64,000 bases of DNA from Paracoccaceae bacterium (lineage in GTDB: Bacteria; Pseudomonadota; Alphaproteobacteria; Rhodobacterales; Rhodobacteraceae). The stretch spans positions 62,001 to 126,000 of the forward strand of contig SDAL01000006.1 in the NCBI GenBank assembly GCA_004153385.1. The letters are read 5' to 3'. Under the pieces are notes generated by a model that saw only the letters and a program-made list of their open reading frames with translations, ran no database searches and was not told the origin of the DNA. Shown here piece after piece: positions 17,442 through 26,634 of this stretch. The position numbers were made by a program, and so were the translations under genes. The stretch's first letter is position 1, and each line of letters starts with the position of its first letter.

Positions 17442-18650
17442 TTACCTGATGATCCGGTCAATGCGGTCCTGGGCGCGCGCCAGCGCCTCCTCGGGGGTGG
17501 CCTGCCCGGTCAGCGCCTGCTGGATCGCGCCTTGGATCGCTTGCGAGATCTGCGGCCAGTTGGCGCTGGGGCCACGGTTGCGCGCCGCGCGCATACTGTC
17601 TTCGAAGACCGCATAGATCTCGGGGTATTGCGGGTCTTTGACCGTCACATCAGAGGCGGGCAGATAGCCGAACTCGTTCCACACGCGATCCATTTGCGCA
17701 TACATGAATTCCAGAAACGCAAAGGCCGCATCGGGTTGATCTGTGCTTTTGAGGATGACGTTATCGCCCTCCCCCAGCGCCGAGGCCCGCGGCGCGCCCT
17801 CTTGCGGGACGGGCAGCGCAAAGGCACGCACATCGAAATCGGCCTCCCCCCGCATACGCGGCAACTCCCACGGGCCGGAAATCGCCATCGCGGCAGAGCC
17901 TGCGTTGAATGTGCCGGTGCTGTCCCATTGCGAGCGGATAAGCGTATCACGCGAGGCGATCCCCTCGTCGATGAACCGCTTCCACAGCGTCAGCGCGCGC
18001 ACCGCCCCTTCGGTGTTCACATCGTCGAAATCCGCACCCGTCATCTGGATCCACGGCAGGAACTGGAAGGTGCCCTCTTCGGTCGCGATTGCGGAAAACG
18101 CCAGACCATAGATATTGTCATCAGGCCGCGTCAGGGTTTTGGCCGCATCATAAAACGCATCCCATGTGCGCGGCGGCGCATCGAGATCAAGGCCCGCGGC
18201 CCTGAACATATCCGCGTTGTAATAGACCGCGATCGTATTGGCCCCGCGCGGCAGGCCGTAGATGCCGCCGTCCAAGCTGACAGAGGCCAGCGGGCCGGGG
18301 AAGATATCATCGGTGTGCACGATATCGGAGGCCGCGATCTGCGGCCCCAGATCCAGCAACAGCCCGCGTTGGGCAAACATCGCCACCTCGGGGTTGTCGA
18401 TATAGGTGATATCGGGCGCATCGCCCGTGGCCATGGCCCGCGCCAGATCATTGACCATATCCCCGAACTGGACCGTGCGCACATTGATCTGCACATCGGG
18501 ATGCGCGGCCATATATTCCTCGGCCAGCACATAATGGTATTCCCCCGGATCGTCGATTGTCCACAGATCCAGCACGGTTTGCTGGGCGGGCGCGGCGGTG
18601 GCGAATGTCGCCGCCCCCACTGCCATAGCCCCGATCATCGTCTTGCCCAT
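17442..18650 (-). CDS. Extracellular sugar-binding protein (SBP_bac_1)
   Basis: A 402-residue periplasmic binding protein of family 1. A signal peptide (MGKTMIGAMAVGAATFATAAPAQ) precedes TVLDLWTIDDPGEYHYVLAEEYMAAHP, with the lobe features APDITYIDNPEVAMFAQRG and YGLPRGANTIAVYYNADMF. ATG 18650 stands behind GGAGGAAAC. It delivers an unknown sugar to the permease pair encoded downstream. A TIM-barrel isomerase and an NAD-dependent sugar dehydrogenase upstream in the operon suggest a cyclitol, keto-sugar or uncommon hexose (inference). Confidence 0.92.
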   Translation of the reverse strand: MGKTMIGAMAVGAATFATAAPAQQTVLDLWTIDDPGEYHYVLAEEYMAAHPDVQINVRTVQFGDMVNDLARAMATGDAPDITYIDNPEVAMFAQRGLLLDLGPQIAASDIVHTDDIFPGPLASVSLDGGIYGLPRGANTIAVYYNADMFRAAGLDLDAPPRTWDAFYDAAKTLTRPDDNIYGLAFSAIATEEGTFQFLPWIQMTGADFDDVNTEGAVRALTLWKRFIDEGIASRDTLIRSQWDSTGTFNAGSAAMAISGPWELPRMRGEADFDVRAFALPVPQEGAPRASALGEGDNVILKSTDQPDAAFAFLEFMYAQMDRVWNEFGYLPASDVTVKDPQYPEIYAVFEDSMRAARNRGPSANWPQISQAIQGAIQQALTGQATPEEALARAQDRIDRIIR

Positions 18651-18686
18651 ATGTGTTTCCTCCCCAAAACGTGGCAAATGACAGGT

Positions 18687-19619
18687 TTATTTCAGCGAAG
18701 GATCGCCCCCCTCATAGGCGCCCTCGCCGGGCACGAATGTGCCGCCCCTGCAGGTTTTCAGATGGTTGAGCGCATGCACCTGTCCCGTCATCTCAAGCGC
18801 GTCGCGATAGACCGGATCGTGCCAGCCCTCGATATCGATGGAGCCCTCATAGCCGGCCAGCCGCAGCTCCGTGATCACATCCGTCCAGTTCGTGTCACCA
18901 AAACCGGGAGTGCGCATGAACACATGCGGCAGCTTGCCGAAAATGCCGTGCTCTCGGATCACATCATGGCGGATCGTGGCATCCTTGCCGTGCACATGGA
19001 AGATCTTGTCGGCCCATTTGCGGATTTGCGGCAGCGGGTCGATCAGATAGACCATCTGGTGGCACGGCTCCCATTCCAGCCCGAGATTGTCGTCGGGCGT
19101 CTCGTTGAACATCAGCTCCCACGCGTCGGGATTATGGGCGATGTTCCAGTCCCCCGTCTGCCAGTTGCCATCCATGGCGCAATTCTCGAACGCGATCTTT
19201 ACACCACGGTCGGCGGCACGCTTGGCCAGATCGGACCACACCTCGCGGTAGCGCGCGAGGCTGGCCTCGATCGGTTTGCCCCGCACACGGCCGGTAAAGC
19301 CCGCCACACAGCTGGCCCCGAAATGATGCGCGTTGTCGATGCAATCCTTCCAGCCTTGCAATGTGTCCAGATCCAGCGCCTCGCCTTCCAGCGGATTGCC
19401 GAACATGCCCAGCGTGGGCATCGTGATATCGCGCGCGCCCACCGCATCACGGCAGCGCTTGCTCAGTTCGGCCAGATCCTGACCGTTGGTGGTTTGCCAG
19501 AAGAACGGCTGGAAGCTTTCAAAGCCCAGATCGGCAATCTGGCTGATGCGTGTGGCGGCCTGACCGCCAGATGCCGCCACCATGGTGCCGATGCGGATGG
19601 ATGTTGCGGGGTTGCTCAT
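18687..19619 (-). CDS. Sugar phosphate isomerase/epimerase family TIM-barrel protein
   Basis: A 310-residue protein of the xylose-isomerase-like TIM-barrel superfamily (IolE/tagatose-3-epimerase relatives). Candidate metal and substrate ligands lie in KIAFENCAMDG (Glu), LGLEWEPCHQ (Glu/His), FHVHGKDA (His) and SIDIEGWHDP (Glu), at the expected strand ends. ATG 19619 follows AAAGGAGAC. It is adjacent to a Gfo/Idh/MocA dehydrogenase, a pairing common in inositol and sugar-acid pathways where one enzyme oxidises and the other epimerises or dehydrates. The exact reaction is not determinable. Confidence 0.85.
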   Translation of the reverse strand: MSNPATSIRIGTMVAASGGQAATRISQIADLGFESFQPFFWQTTNGQDLAELSKRCRDAVGARDITMPTLGMFGNPLEGEALDLDTLQGWKDCIDNAHHFGASCVAGFTGRVRGKPIEASLARYREVWSDLAKRAADRGVKIAFENCAMDGNWQTGDWNIAHNPDAWELMFNETPDDNLGLEWEPCHQMVYLIDPLPQIRKWADKIFHVHGKDATIRHDVIREHGIFGKLPHVFMRTPGFGDTNWTDVITELRLAGYEGSIDIEGWHDPVYRDALEMTGQVHALNHLKTCRGGTFVPGEGAYEGGDPSLK

Positions 19620-19662
19620 GGACTGTCTCCTTTTGCGTCTTTCGTCGTCAGGTGAAATGTCG

Positions 19663-20721
19663 TCAGGTAAAATCGGCGGCAATATCGACAAAGCGGCCCG
19701 TCTCGGCGCTTTCGATTGCGGCCACTGTCATCGCAAGGCTGCGGATATTGTCGCGCGCATCGCTGAGTGGCGGTGTGCCGGTGGCGCGCGCGCGCAGGAA
19801 GTCGGCAATCACACCGGCATGGCCTTCGTGGACAAGGGGCGTTCCGAGCGCGGGCACCTCACACGGGTCGCAGGGGTGCAAGAACCCCGTGCGCGCGGCC
19901 ACCGTCTGGGCCTGAAACCCGTCGTTGCCATCCCACAAAAGCGTGCCGTTCGCGCCGATGATGCGCCATTGCGCCTCCCAGCTGGTGGCCATGCCATCGG
20001 CACACCACGATCCACGATAGCTCATGACGCGGCCCGCGCCGCACTCAAACAGCACAGACGCGCTGGCCCCGTGCGCAAACCATGAATGGGCGGGATTGGT
20101 CTCAAGGCACACAGCGCGGCGCGGTTCTATCCCCGCCACAAAGCGGGCCGCATCGAATGTATGGATCGCCATGTCATGCAGCAGAACGTGGCGCATCTCT
20201 TCGCGAAACCCGCCGAAATGCGGCGCGATAAAGAAATCGCAATGCACCTCGGCAATCTCGCCCAACGCCCCGCCTGCCAAGAAATCGCGGGCCCGCCGGA
20301 TACCGGCCAGATGGCGGCGGTTTTGCACCACAGCGTGCAACCGGCCCGTGGCGCGGCGATGCACGTCAAGCGCACGGGCCTGCGCCAGATCCTGCGCCAG
20401 CGGTTTTTCCGACAACACATCGCAGCCTGCATCAAAAGCCGCCGCGACCACTTGTGCGCGCGCCTGCGGCACAACAATGTCGAACACGATGTCGGGCTTC
20501 AACGCGGCCAGCATTCCGGCCAGATCCGTGCCTGTTTGAGCGTCGGGGTAGCCCGCCTGATCGGCACGCTTGCGCGCCAGATCCGCATCCAGATCGACAA
20601 ACCCCACAAGTGTGACCGGTGGCGCGCCCGCCGTCTTTCCGGCCCCCTTGTTGATCTGTGCTATGGCCCGCAGCCACCCTTCGGACATGGCGCCGCAGCC
20701 CACCAGAACGGCAGTTTGCAT
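19663..20721 (-). CDS. Gfo/Idh/MocA-family oxidoreductase
   Basis: A 352-residue NAD(P)-dependent dehydrogenase. The N-terminal Rossmann fold begins AVLVGCGAMSEGWLRAI, and the conserved EKPLAQ motif (catalytic Lys region) lies near residue 115. The C-terminal beta-sheet domain includes HDMAIHTFDAARF with the usual active-site His. ATG 20721 stands behind GGGAGGAG. It is the first gene of the operon, 142 bp from the divergent LacI gene, and so sits directly under its two operators. Family substrates are sugars, inositols and their acids. Confidence 0.88.
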   Translation of the reverse strand: MQTAVLVGCGAMSEGWLRAIAQINKGAGKTAGAPPVTLVGFVDLDADLARKRADQAGYPDAQTGTDLAGMLAALKPDIVFDIVVPQARAQVVAAAFDAGCDVLSEKPLAQDLAQARALDVHRRATGRLHAVVQNRRHLAGIRRARDFLAGGALGEIAEVHCDFFIAPHFGGFREEMRHVLLHDMAIHTFDAARFVAGIEPRRAVCLETNPAHSWFAHGASASVLFECGAGRVMSYRGSWCADGMATSWEAQWRIIGANGTLLWDGNDGFQAQTVAARTGFLHPCDPCEVPALGTPLVHEGHAGVIADFLRARATGTPPLSDARDNIRSLAMTVAAIESAETGRFVDIAADFT

Positions 20722-20785
20722 CGGTTTCTCCTCCCTTCGGACATCCACCCTCCCCGGTGGCACGGCACGCAGGGCGCCGTATATC

Positions 20786-20799
20786 CGTAAACGTTTACG
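20786..20799. promoter_or_regulatory. LacI-type operator 1
   Basis: CGTAAACGTTTACG, a perfect 14-bp palindrome with the central CG typical of LacI/GalR sites, 65 bp upstream of the oxidoreductase ATG. Confidence 0.85.
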
Positions 20800-20837
20800 A
20801 CACTAGTCAGCGTTCCGGCAATGTGTCAAACACTTTC

Positions 20838-20851
20838 CGTAAACGTTTTCG
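20838..20851. promoter_or_regulatory. LacI-type operator 2
   Basis: CGTAAACGTTTTCG, one base away from operator 1, centred 52 bp from it and just upstream of the lacI-type GTG start. Two sites suggest autoregulation or looping between the divergent promoters. Confidence 0.8.
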
Positions 20852-20863
20852 AAAGGGCGAGAT

Positions 20864-21877
20864 GTGAACATTAAAGGGCTGGCCCAAGCCTTGGGATTGT
20901 CGATTGGAACGGTATCTCGCGCACTCAACGACAAGCCCGATGTCAGCGAGGCGACCCGAAAGCGGGTGCTGGATGCGGCCGTCAAGCTGGGCTATAGCGC
21001 GAATGCCTCCGGGCGCTCGCTCAGGCGCGGACGCACCCAGACCGTCGCCGTTGTGCTGGAAACCGGTCAGGCGGATGTGCGTGCGGGGGATGCATTTTTC
21101 ATGCGCATCATTGATGCGATGCAAGATACGCTGGCCGCCCACGGCTATGATCTGATCATCCTGCCCAGCAATTCCTCCGGTGATCCGACCGCATTTTTGA
21201 AACGGATCATGGCGCGGGGGATGGCGGATGCGATTGTGATCACAGCCACACTGGCCGATGATCCGCGGCTGAAGTTGCTGATGTCGGGCCATGTGCCGTT
21301 TTTGTCATTCGGGCGCACGCAAACCACCCGCGATTACGCATGGGTCGATCTTGATTTCGAGGGGTTCTTGTGGCGCGCGATGCAGGCGCTGGCCGATCTG
21401 GGTCACCGTGATATCGCCATTACCGTGCCGCCCAACAACTCCAACATCGCGGTGATCTTGCGCGAAACCTACGAGGCGTGCTGCGCGCAGCTGGGCCTGC
21501 CCCACGACCCCGATCTGGTGCAGGTGGCCGAGCATTCCGAATTTGGCGGGGCTGCGGTGGTGCGCAGCCTGCTCGCGCGCCCGCACCCGCCAACCGCACT
21601 TGTGCTGAATTACGAGATGATGGCCTTTGGCGCCTATAGTGCGCTGCGCGATGCAGGTCTGGCGCCGGGGCGGGATCTGTCGCTGATCACGCTGCGCCGC
21701 TCAAGACAGCTGCGCTTTCTGGAGCCGGTGGTCGCGGCCTGTGATATCGATGTGGAGGGGTTGGGCCGCACCCTCGCCACCGAGACCTTGCGCGTGATCC
21801 ATGCCCAACATCCCAGTGCCGCCATACGCTGGCCCACGCCGCTGACCCTGACCTCGAGCGTCGGCCCACCCCGTTAA
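20864..21877 (+). CDS. LacI-family transcriptional regulator of the sugar operon
   Basis: A 337-residue repressor with an N-terminal LacI helix-turn-helix (MNIKGLAQALGLSIGTVSRALNDKPDVSEATRKRV), a hinge helix region (YSANASGRSLRRG) and a periplasmic-binding-protein-like sensor domain. The start is GTG 20864; no ATG is available in frame nearby. It is divergent from the operon at 14575-20721 with two near-identical operators between. The probable effector is the imported sugar or its metabolite (inference). Confidence 0.92.
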   Translation: MNIKGLAQALGLSIGTVSRALNDKPDVSEATRKRVLDAAVKLGYSANASGRSLRRGRTQTVAVVLETGQADVRAGDAFFMRIIDAMQDTLAAHGYDLIILPSNSSGDPTAFLKRIMARGMADAIVITATLADDPRLKLLMSGHVPFLSFGRTQTTRDYAWVDLDFEGFLWRAMQALADLGHRDIAITVPPNNSNIAVILRETYEACCAQLGLPHDPDLVQVAEHSEFGGAAVVRSLLARPHPPTALVLNYEMMAFGAYSALRDAGLAPGRDLSLITLRRSRQLRFLEPVVAACDIDVEGLGRTLATETLRVIHAQHPSAAIRWPTPLTLTSSVGPPR

Positions 21878-22671
21878 GGCGCACAACGGACACCTGTCTT
21901 TCCCGAACAGGTCACGCAACCAGCCGGTCGCGCGTTTTGCCAAGGGCGTGTGCGACACATGTCGCGCACACAGGGGCTGCGCAAGACCCACGGCCCCCTT
22001 CAGAAAAAGGTGCAACGATACGGGCATGTGCGCGAGGGGGATCACGGTATGGGCTGCAATTCCCCCCACCATCCGGACGCTCCGGTTTGACGCGCCCCAC
22101 ATCGCCCCATGTCAGACGGCCTGATGTCTTGGGGGGGGGGGCACACAGGTGTGTATGGGCGCCTCTGGCCTGACCAACAAAGGCCGGCACGTCAAACCCG
22201 ACACGATATCAGCGCCCGACCATGGAGGAGCGGTTGCGCTGCCGCGGGCAGGGTCTTTGCGGATCAGGGATATGGCGCCAGAACGCGGGTATTGCGCACA
22301 GCGGCACACGGGACCGTGGAGCGTCCGCCCGAAAAAAACGTGCGTTATCTGCCAGATGCGATCCGTGAACGTGCAAAGACCATTGTCCACCAGTTAACTG
22401 TTTGGCAGGTCACGGTTTAGCACATCACTGGGCCGCCAGATGACAGGACCAACAGATCACAGGCCGACCAGACAGGCCCGCCCAGGCCTATGCGGATCAA
22501 TGTACGCAGGCTCCGTTTTGCCAACGGCAAACGTCGCGCCCCAGGCACGTGTGGCAAAAGAACTGCCCTGTTCAATGGCCGCGGGCTTTCAATGCAGATG
22601 GTGTGTAAGGGGCGCGCCGTGCTTTGCGAACGCCCCTTCCTCCATTTCCCGCCCAACCAATTCGACCGCTT
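21878..22671. other. Long gene-free stretch with an 11-G tract
   Basis: Nearly 800 bases between the ends of the LacI and KAS genes, with no supported gene on either strand. It contains a run of 11 G at 22131-22141. ACCTGT/ACAGGT at about 21890-21912 could form a weak hairpin after the lacI-type stop. Confidence 0.5.
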
Positions 22672-23940
22672 TCACTGTGTCCAGCGGCGAAAGATCACAC
22701 TGGCATTCACACCGCCAAAACCGAACCCGTTTGAAATCGCGTACTCCATCGCTAAGGGGCGGGCGTTGCCTGCCACGAAATCGATGCCGTCACCGGCGGG
22801 GTCAGGGGCCTCCAGATTAAGGGTGGGTGGCGCCACCTGATCGCGCAGCGCTTGAATGGTAAAGATCGCCTCAAGCCCGCCTGCCGCGCCCAACAGGTGC
22901 CCCGTGGCAGATTTTGTCGCACTGACAGCAACGGATTTAGTCGCACCAAACACGCTTTTGATGGCCGCCATCTCGCCGCGATCGCCCACCTGCGTAGAGG
23001 TCGCATGCGCATTCACATGGCCGATGGCCCGCGCGTCAATTCCGGCCTGAGCAATCGCCAGTTCCATCGCGCGGCGCGCACCGTCGCCATCTTCGGGCCC
23101 GGAGGTGATGTGATAGGCATCACTGGTGGTGCCATAGCCCACCAGTTCTGCAATCGGCGTGGCGCCGCGTGCACGTGCATGCGCAAGATCCTCGATCACA
23201 AGAACGCCCGCCCCCTCCCCCATCACAAAGCCGCAGCGCGCCGTGTCGAACGGACGCGAGGCCTGCGCGGGGGTATCGTTGAACGCGGTCGAGAGCGATC
23301 GTGCCGCGCTAAATCCGGCGAGGCTGACGTCATTGATACACGCCTCCGCGCCGCCGCAGACTGCGATATCGGCCTCGTTGTTGCGGATCAGGCGGGCCGC
23401 ATCGCCGATGGCCTGCACCCCTGCGGCGCAGGCCGTTACAGGCGCGCCGAGCGGCCCTTTGAAACTGTGGCGGATTGCAATCTGGCCGGCTGCGAGATTA
23501 ACCAGAAACGAAGGAATGGTGAAGGGCGACAACCGGCGTGCGCCGCGTTGATCGACGGTGCGCACCGCCTGCGCAATTGCCGGAAAACCACCGACACCAG
23601 AGGCAATCACGGTGGCGGTGCGCAGGCGCTGCGCTTGCGTATGCACGTGCCAGCCTGCCTGTGCCAGCGCCTCGTCGGCGGCAGCCATCGCAAACAGGAT
23701 GAACCGGTCCACACGGCGCTGCTCTTTGGGATCCAGCACACGGTCGGGATCAAACCCTGCTTCGGGATCGTTTTGCACCAACGGCACGCGGCCACCGATT
23801 TTTACGGGCAAATCCGCGACCATTTCATCAGGCAACCGGTCAATGCCGGACTTGCCGTCCAATAGCCGGCGCCATGACATTTCGGCCCCGACAGCAAGCG
23901 GGCTGATCGCGCCCATGCCGGTGATTACAATACGACGCAT
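22672..23940 (-). CDS. Beta-ketoacyl-ACP synthase II (FabF-like)
   Basis: A 422-residue condensing enzyme with the complete KAS-II triad: Cys171 in VTACAAG, His312 in NAHATST and His348 in KSATGHLLGA, with Lys343. It elongates acyl-ACP with malonyl-ACP in the cytoplasm. ATG 23940 has the better spacing from GGAG; an overlapping ATG at 23943 is the alternative. It is not linked to acpP or other fab genes, but lies 158 bp downstream of a TetR regulator on the same strand. It is therefore probably a conditional paralogue, for membrane-lipid adjustment or a specialised acyl chain, rather than the housekeeping fabF. Confidence 0.9.
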   Translation of the reverse strand: MRRIVITGMGAISPLAVGAEMSWRRLLDGKSGIDRLPDEMVADLPVKIGGRVPLVQNDPEAGFDPDRVLDPKEQRRVDRFILFAMAAADEALAQAGWHVHTQAQRLRTATVIASGVGGFPAIAQAVRTVDQRGARRLSPFTIPSFLVNLAAGQIAIRHSFKGPLGAPVTACAAGVQAIGDAARLIRNNEADIAVCGGAEACINDVSLAGFSAARSLSTAFNDTPAQASRPFDTARCGFVMGEGAGVLVIEDLAHARARGATPIAELVGYGTTSDAYHITSGPEDGDGARRAMELAIAQAGIDARAIGHVNAHATSTQVGDRGEMAAIKSVFGATKSVAVSATKSATGHLLGAAGGLEAIFTIQALRDQVAPPTLNLEAPDPAGDGIDFVAGNARPLAMEYAISNGFGFGGVNASVIFRRWTQ

Positions 23941-24098
23941 CATGTTCTCCAGAAGTTTCAATTGCGGTGCGGCACCCCGACGGCATCGATGACAGCAGGC
24001 AGGGGCTTTGTTCGTAAGGCCTGTAGATCAGGCCGGTCTAGGACGTCCGCCGGTCGGGCCCATCGATCAATCCCGTGGGTCGCCCCCCTGTCACGCTC

Positions 24099-24689
24099 TC
24101 AGGCGGGGGCGATGTCGCGGGCGGCGGTCGCGGCCGCGGCCAGCAAATCTTGCGAAAGGGCCGGATCATTCACCGTGCGCGACAGCAAAACCGAGCCTAC
24201 CAGAAGCGACAGAACCGCCATGGCCGCGCCTTGGGGCGGATGGTTCGAGGTGGGGCTATCCGCCTGTGCGAACACACGCTCCAACATCTGCAGATGCGCA
24301 TGTAAACCGTCCTGAAACTGCGCCTTGACCTTGGGGCCCTGACGCGCGGCATCACCCGCCAGCGCCACAAACGGGCATCCCTCGCCCTTGTCATCGCGAT
24401 GTTCGGCCGTAAGATAGAATGTGAGGATCGCATCGAGCGCGTCACCACGACGGGCCTCTATTGCCCGCGACCAACGCAGTGCCGCCCCTTCGATTGCGCG
24501 GCCGGACGCCTGCGCCATAAGATCTTCTTTCGAGGCAAACTGTTTGTAAAAGCCGCCTTGGGTCAAGCCCGCGCCCTTCATCAGATCCTTCAGGCCGATG
24601 CCGTCAAAGCCATGTTCACGAAACAGATTGCTGGCCGCGTTGATAACAGCCTGATGGTTTTCTGCGGCCTGCGCACGACTGACTCTCAT
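24099..24689 (-). CDS. TetR/AcrR-family transcriptional regulator
   Basis: A 196-residue regulator: MRVSRAQAAENHQAVINAA, then the helix-turn-helix FDGIGLKDLMKGAGLTQGGFYKQFASKEDLM and a helical sensor domain with GCPFVALAGD. ATG 24689 follows GGAG at 6 nt. An 11-bp inverted repeat 40-70 bp upstream is its likely own operator. The KAS-II gene lies downstream on the same strand and may be co-transcribed. The ligand is unknown. Confidence 0.9.
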   Translation of the reverse strand: MRVSRAQAAENHQAVINAASNLFREHGFDGIGLKDLMKGAGLTQGGFYKQFASKEDLMAQASGRAIEGAALRWSRAIEARRGDALDAILTFYLTAEHRDDKGEGCPFVALAGDAARQGPKVKAQFQDGLHAHLQMLERVFAQADSPTSNHPPQGAAMAVLSLLVGSVLLSRTVNDPALSQDLLAAAATAARDIAPA

Positions 24690-24727
24690 TGGGCGCTCCA
24701 GTTTCCAGAGTTCATACTGGCTCTATA

Positions 24728-24761
24728 GCTATTTTAGAAGATGGTTGCAATCTAAAATAGC
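24728..24761. promoter_or_regulatory. Inverted-repeat operator upstream of the TetR gene
   Basis: GCTATTTTAGA (24728-24738) and TCTAAAATAGC (24751-24761) form a perfect 11-bp inverted repeat with a 12-bp spacer, AT-rich against its surroundings, about 40 bp upstream of the TetR ATG. Confidence 0.75.
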
Positions 24762-25110
24762 CGGAACACACCGTCATGTGTCCTTCGCGCGGGGCCATGC
24801 GGCCCCTTTCAGCCCTGTGGCCCCCCGTGCAAAACGGGCATGAAAGCCGCCCGCATGTGCCGCGGTCTGCGCACAGAAATCCCGTCCCGACAACGCGGCG
24901 CGCCTGCTGGCAGCCAACGCAGAGAGGCACACACGGCGGGCGGTGCCAACGCGATGGGCGCCACTGGCAGGCGGGGCCTGCGGCGCGGTCACTTATGTGT
25001 CTCCCGCGCCTCGCCGCAGGCAGACGCACCCGATGCCGTCCCCCGTGTGACGCCGCGGGAGACAAGGACCGGCCAATGCACCCCGCCCGCCGTGCGGGCA
25101 GCGCCACGCG
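24762..25110. other. Gene-free stretch between TetR operator and cardiolipin synthase end
   Basis: About 350 GC-rich bases. No gene was supported. GCCCG/CGGGC near 25084-25100 could form a short hairpin after the cardiolipin synthase stop, but without a T-tract. Confidence 0.45.
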
Positions 25111-26634
25111 CTACAGAACCGGCCCGAGGATCGACACCAGATTTTGCCATATCCGGCGCGACATCGGCCAGTCCTTGACCATACTTTCGGTCACAAGACG
25201 GGCATCTGCGGCAAAGACATCCTGCCTTTCGCGCAGCATCGCGCAGGTCTCTGACCCGACAAACAGGATGTTGTTTTCGTAATTCAACTCGAAACTGCGG
25301 CGATCCATATTGGCAGACCCGATGAACCCGATCTGCCCGTCTGCGGTCAGTGTTTTTGCGTGCAAAAGTCCGGGCTGGTATTCCAGCAGCCGCACCCCCG
25401 CCCCCAGAAGGTCGGCATAATAGCTGCGGCTGGCCGCCGCCACAAAATGCGAGTCATTGCGCGCAGGCAGAACCAGCGTGACCGCGACCCCGCGATTTGC
25501 CGCCGCACATAGCGCCGATTGCAGCGGTTCTGTGGGCACATAATAGGGGGTAGAGATAACCAGTTCGTGCTGCGCGGCATAGATAAGCGAGGTAAACATC
25601 TCCGATATCGCGGAGGGGCGTGCGGTCGGACCGGAGGCCACGACCTGTGCGACGGTGTATTCGCGCGGGTGCCCGATCGCGGTATCTGCGGCCTGTGGCG
25701 GGGCCATTCGCGGTGTCTGCGGGCGGTCGTCGCGGGCGGTGGTCGCGCCCTGATCCGTCAGAACCTGTGTCAGATCCTCGTCCGCGCTTTCCATCCAGTC
25801 GACGGCAAACACACGCTGGTTTTGCGCCACGACCGGCCCCTCGATCCGCATCATCACATCCACCCAAGGCGCGTATTTCGCCTTTTGCACGAATTCCGGA
25901 TCGGCACAGTTCTGGCTGCCGCAATAGGTGATGGACGCATCGATCACCACAATCTTGCGATGGTTGCGCAGGTCGATCCGGTTGATGAGCAGACGCAGGA
26001 ACGGGTTGCCCACGCGGAAGGCCACGGCCAGCCGCACGCCCGCGCGCGCCATATCACGCCATGCCTGCGAACGGATCATCCGGCGCGACCCGATGTCATC
26101 TGCCAAGGCCCTGCACACGACACCGCGCGCGGCCGCCCGTTCAAGAGCCTTGGCCATACGCCGCCCGTTGCGGTCATCGGCCCAGATATAGAACATCACA
26201 TGCACATGATCATGCGCGGCGTCGATATCGGAAATCATCGCATCGATGGCGCTGTTGCTGTCGTCCATCAGATCCATCCGGTTGCCGCAGGTGGGGGCAA
26301 AGCCGCTGATGGAATGGCCCACGTGGAAGATCCCCGCATGTGCCGCAGCCAGCGCCGCCGCGCCGCCTGCATCATTTTCACCCGCATCGCGCAAGGCTGT
26401 ATCGGTCGGTGGCCGGATCTGCGACACGCGATGTTCGATTTGGCGCAGACGGGCAAGCCGGCGGCGCCCGATCCATGTCTCGCCCAGAAAGGCATAGGCC
26501 ACCACGCCCGCCACAGGCAGAACGATCAGGGTCAGCATCCATGCCGCACGCGCGGCCGGATCGCGGTTGGGGCGCAGCAAAACACGCATTGCCACCGCAA
26601 TCACAACCGCAGAATGCAAAAACAGTAAAATCAT
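25111..26634 (-). CDS. Cardiolipin synthase (phospholipase D family)
   Basis: A 507-residue membrane-anchored enzyme that makes cardiolipin from phosphatidylglycerol. Two N-terminal hydrophobic helices (about residues 1-20 and 30-52) precede two PLD domains. HKD motif 1 is NHRKIVVID (His225) with GSQNC downstream; HKD motif 2 is LHAKTLTAD (His425) with GSANMDRRS. FYIWADDRNG and STPYYVPTEP match the ClsA layout. Between the domains lies a longer Pro/Asp/Thr-rich linker (about 295-325). The gene is divergent from a DedA-family gene, so both may serve envelope lipid homeostasis. Confidence 0.9.
   Translation of the reverse strand: MILLFLHSAVVIAVAMRVLLRPNRDPAARAAWMLTLIVLPVAGVVAYAFLGETWIGRRRLARLRQIEHRVSQIRPPTDTALRDAGENDAGGAAALAAAHAGIFHVGHSISGFAPTCGNRMDLMDDSNSAIDAMISDIDAAHDHVHVMFYIWADDRNGRRMAKALERAAARGVVCRALADDIGSRRMIRSQAWRDMARAGVRLAVAFRVGNPFLRLLINRIDLRNHRKIVVIDASITYCGSQNCADPEFVQKAKYAPWVDVMMRIEGPVVAQNQRVFAVDWMESADEDLTQVLTDQGATTARDDRPQTPRMAPPQAADTAIGHPREYTVAQVVASGPTARPSAISEMFTSLIYAAQHELVISTPYYVPTEPLQSALCAAANRGVAVTLVLPARNDSHFVAAASRSYYADLLGAGVRLLEYQPGLLHAKTLTADGQIGFIGSANMDRRSFELNYENNILFVGSETCAMLRERQDVFAADARLVTESMVKDWPMSRRIWQNLVSILGPVL

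Noticed and set aside
17439-19655. 738-codon plus-strand open frame opposite the binding protein and isomerase genes
   Set aside because: High GC keeps antisense frames open; the minus-strand proteins have signal peptide and fold motifs, the plus-strand reading has none.
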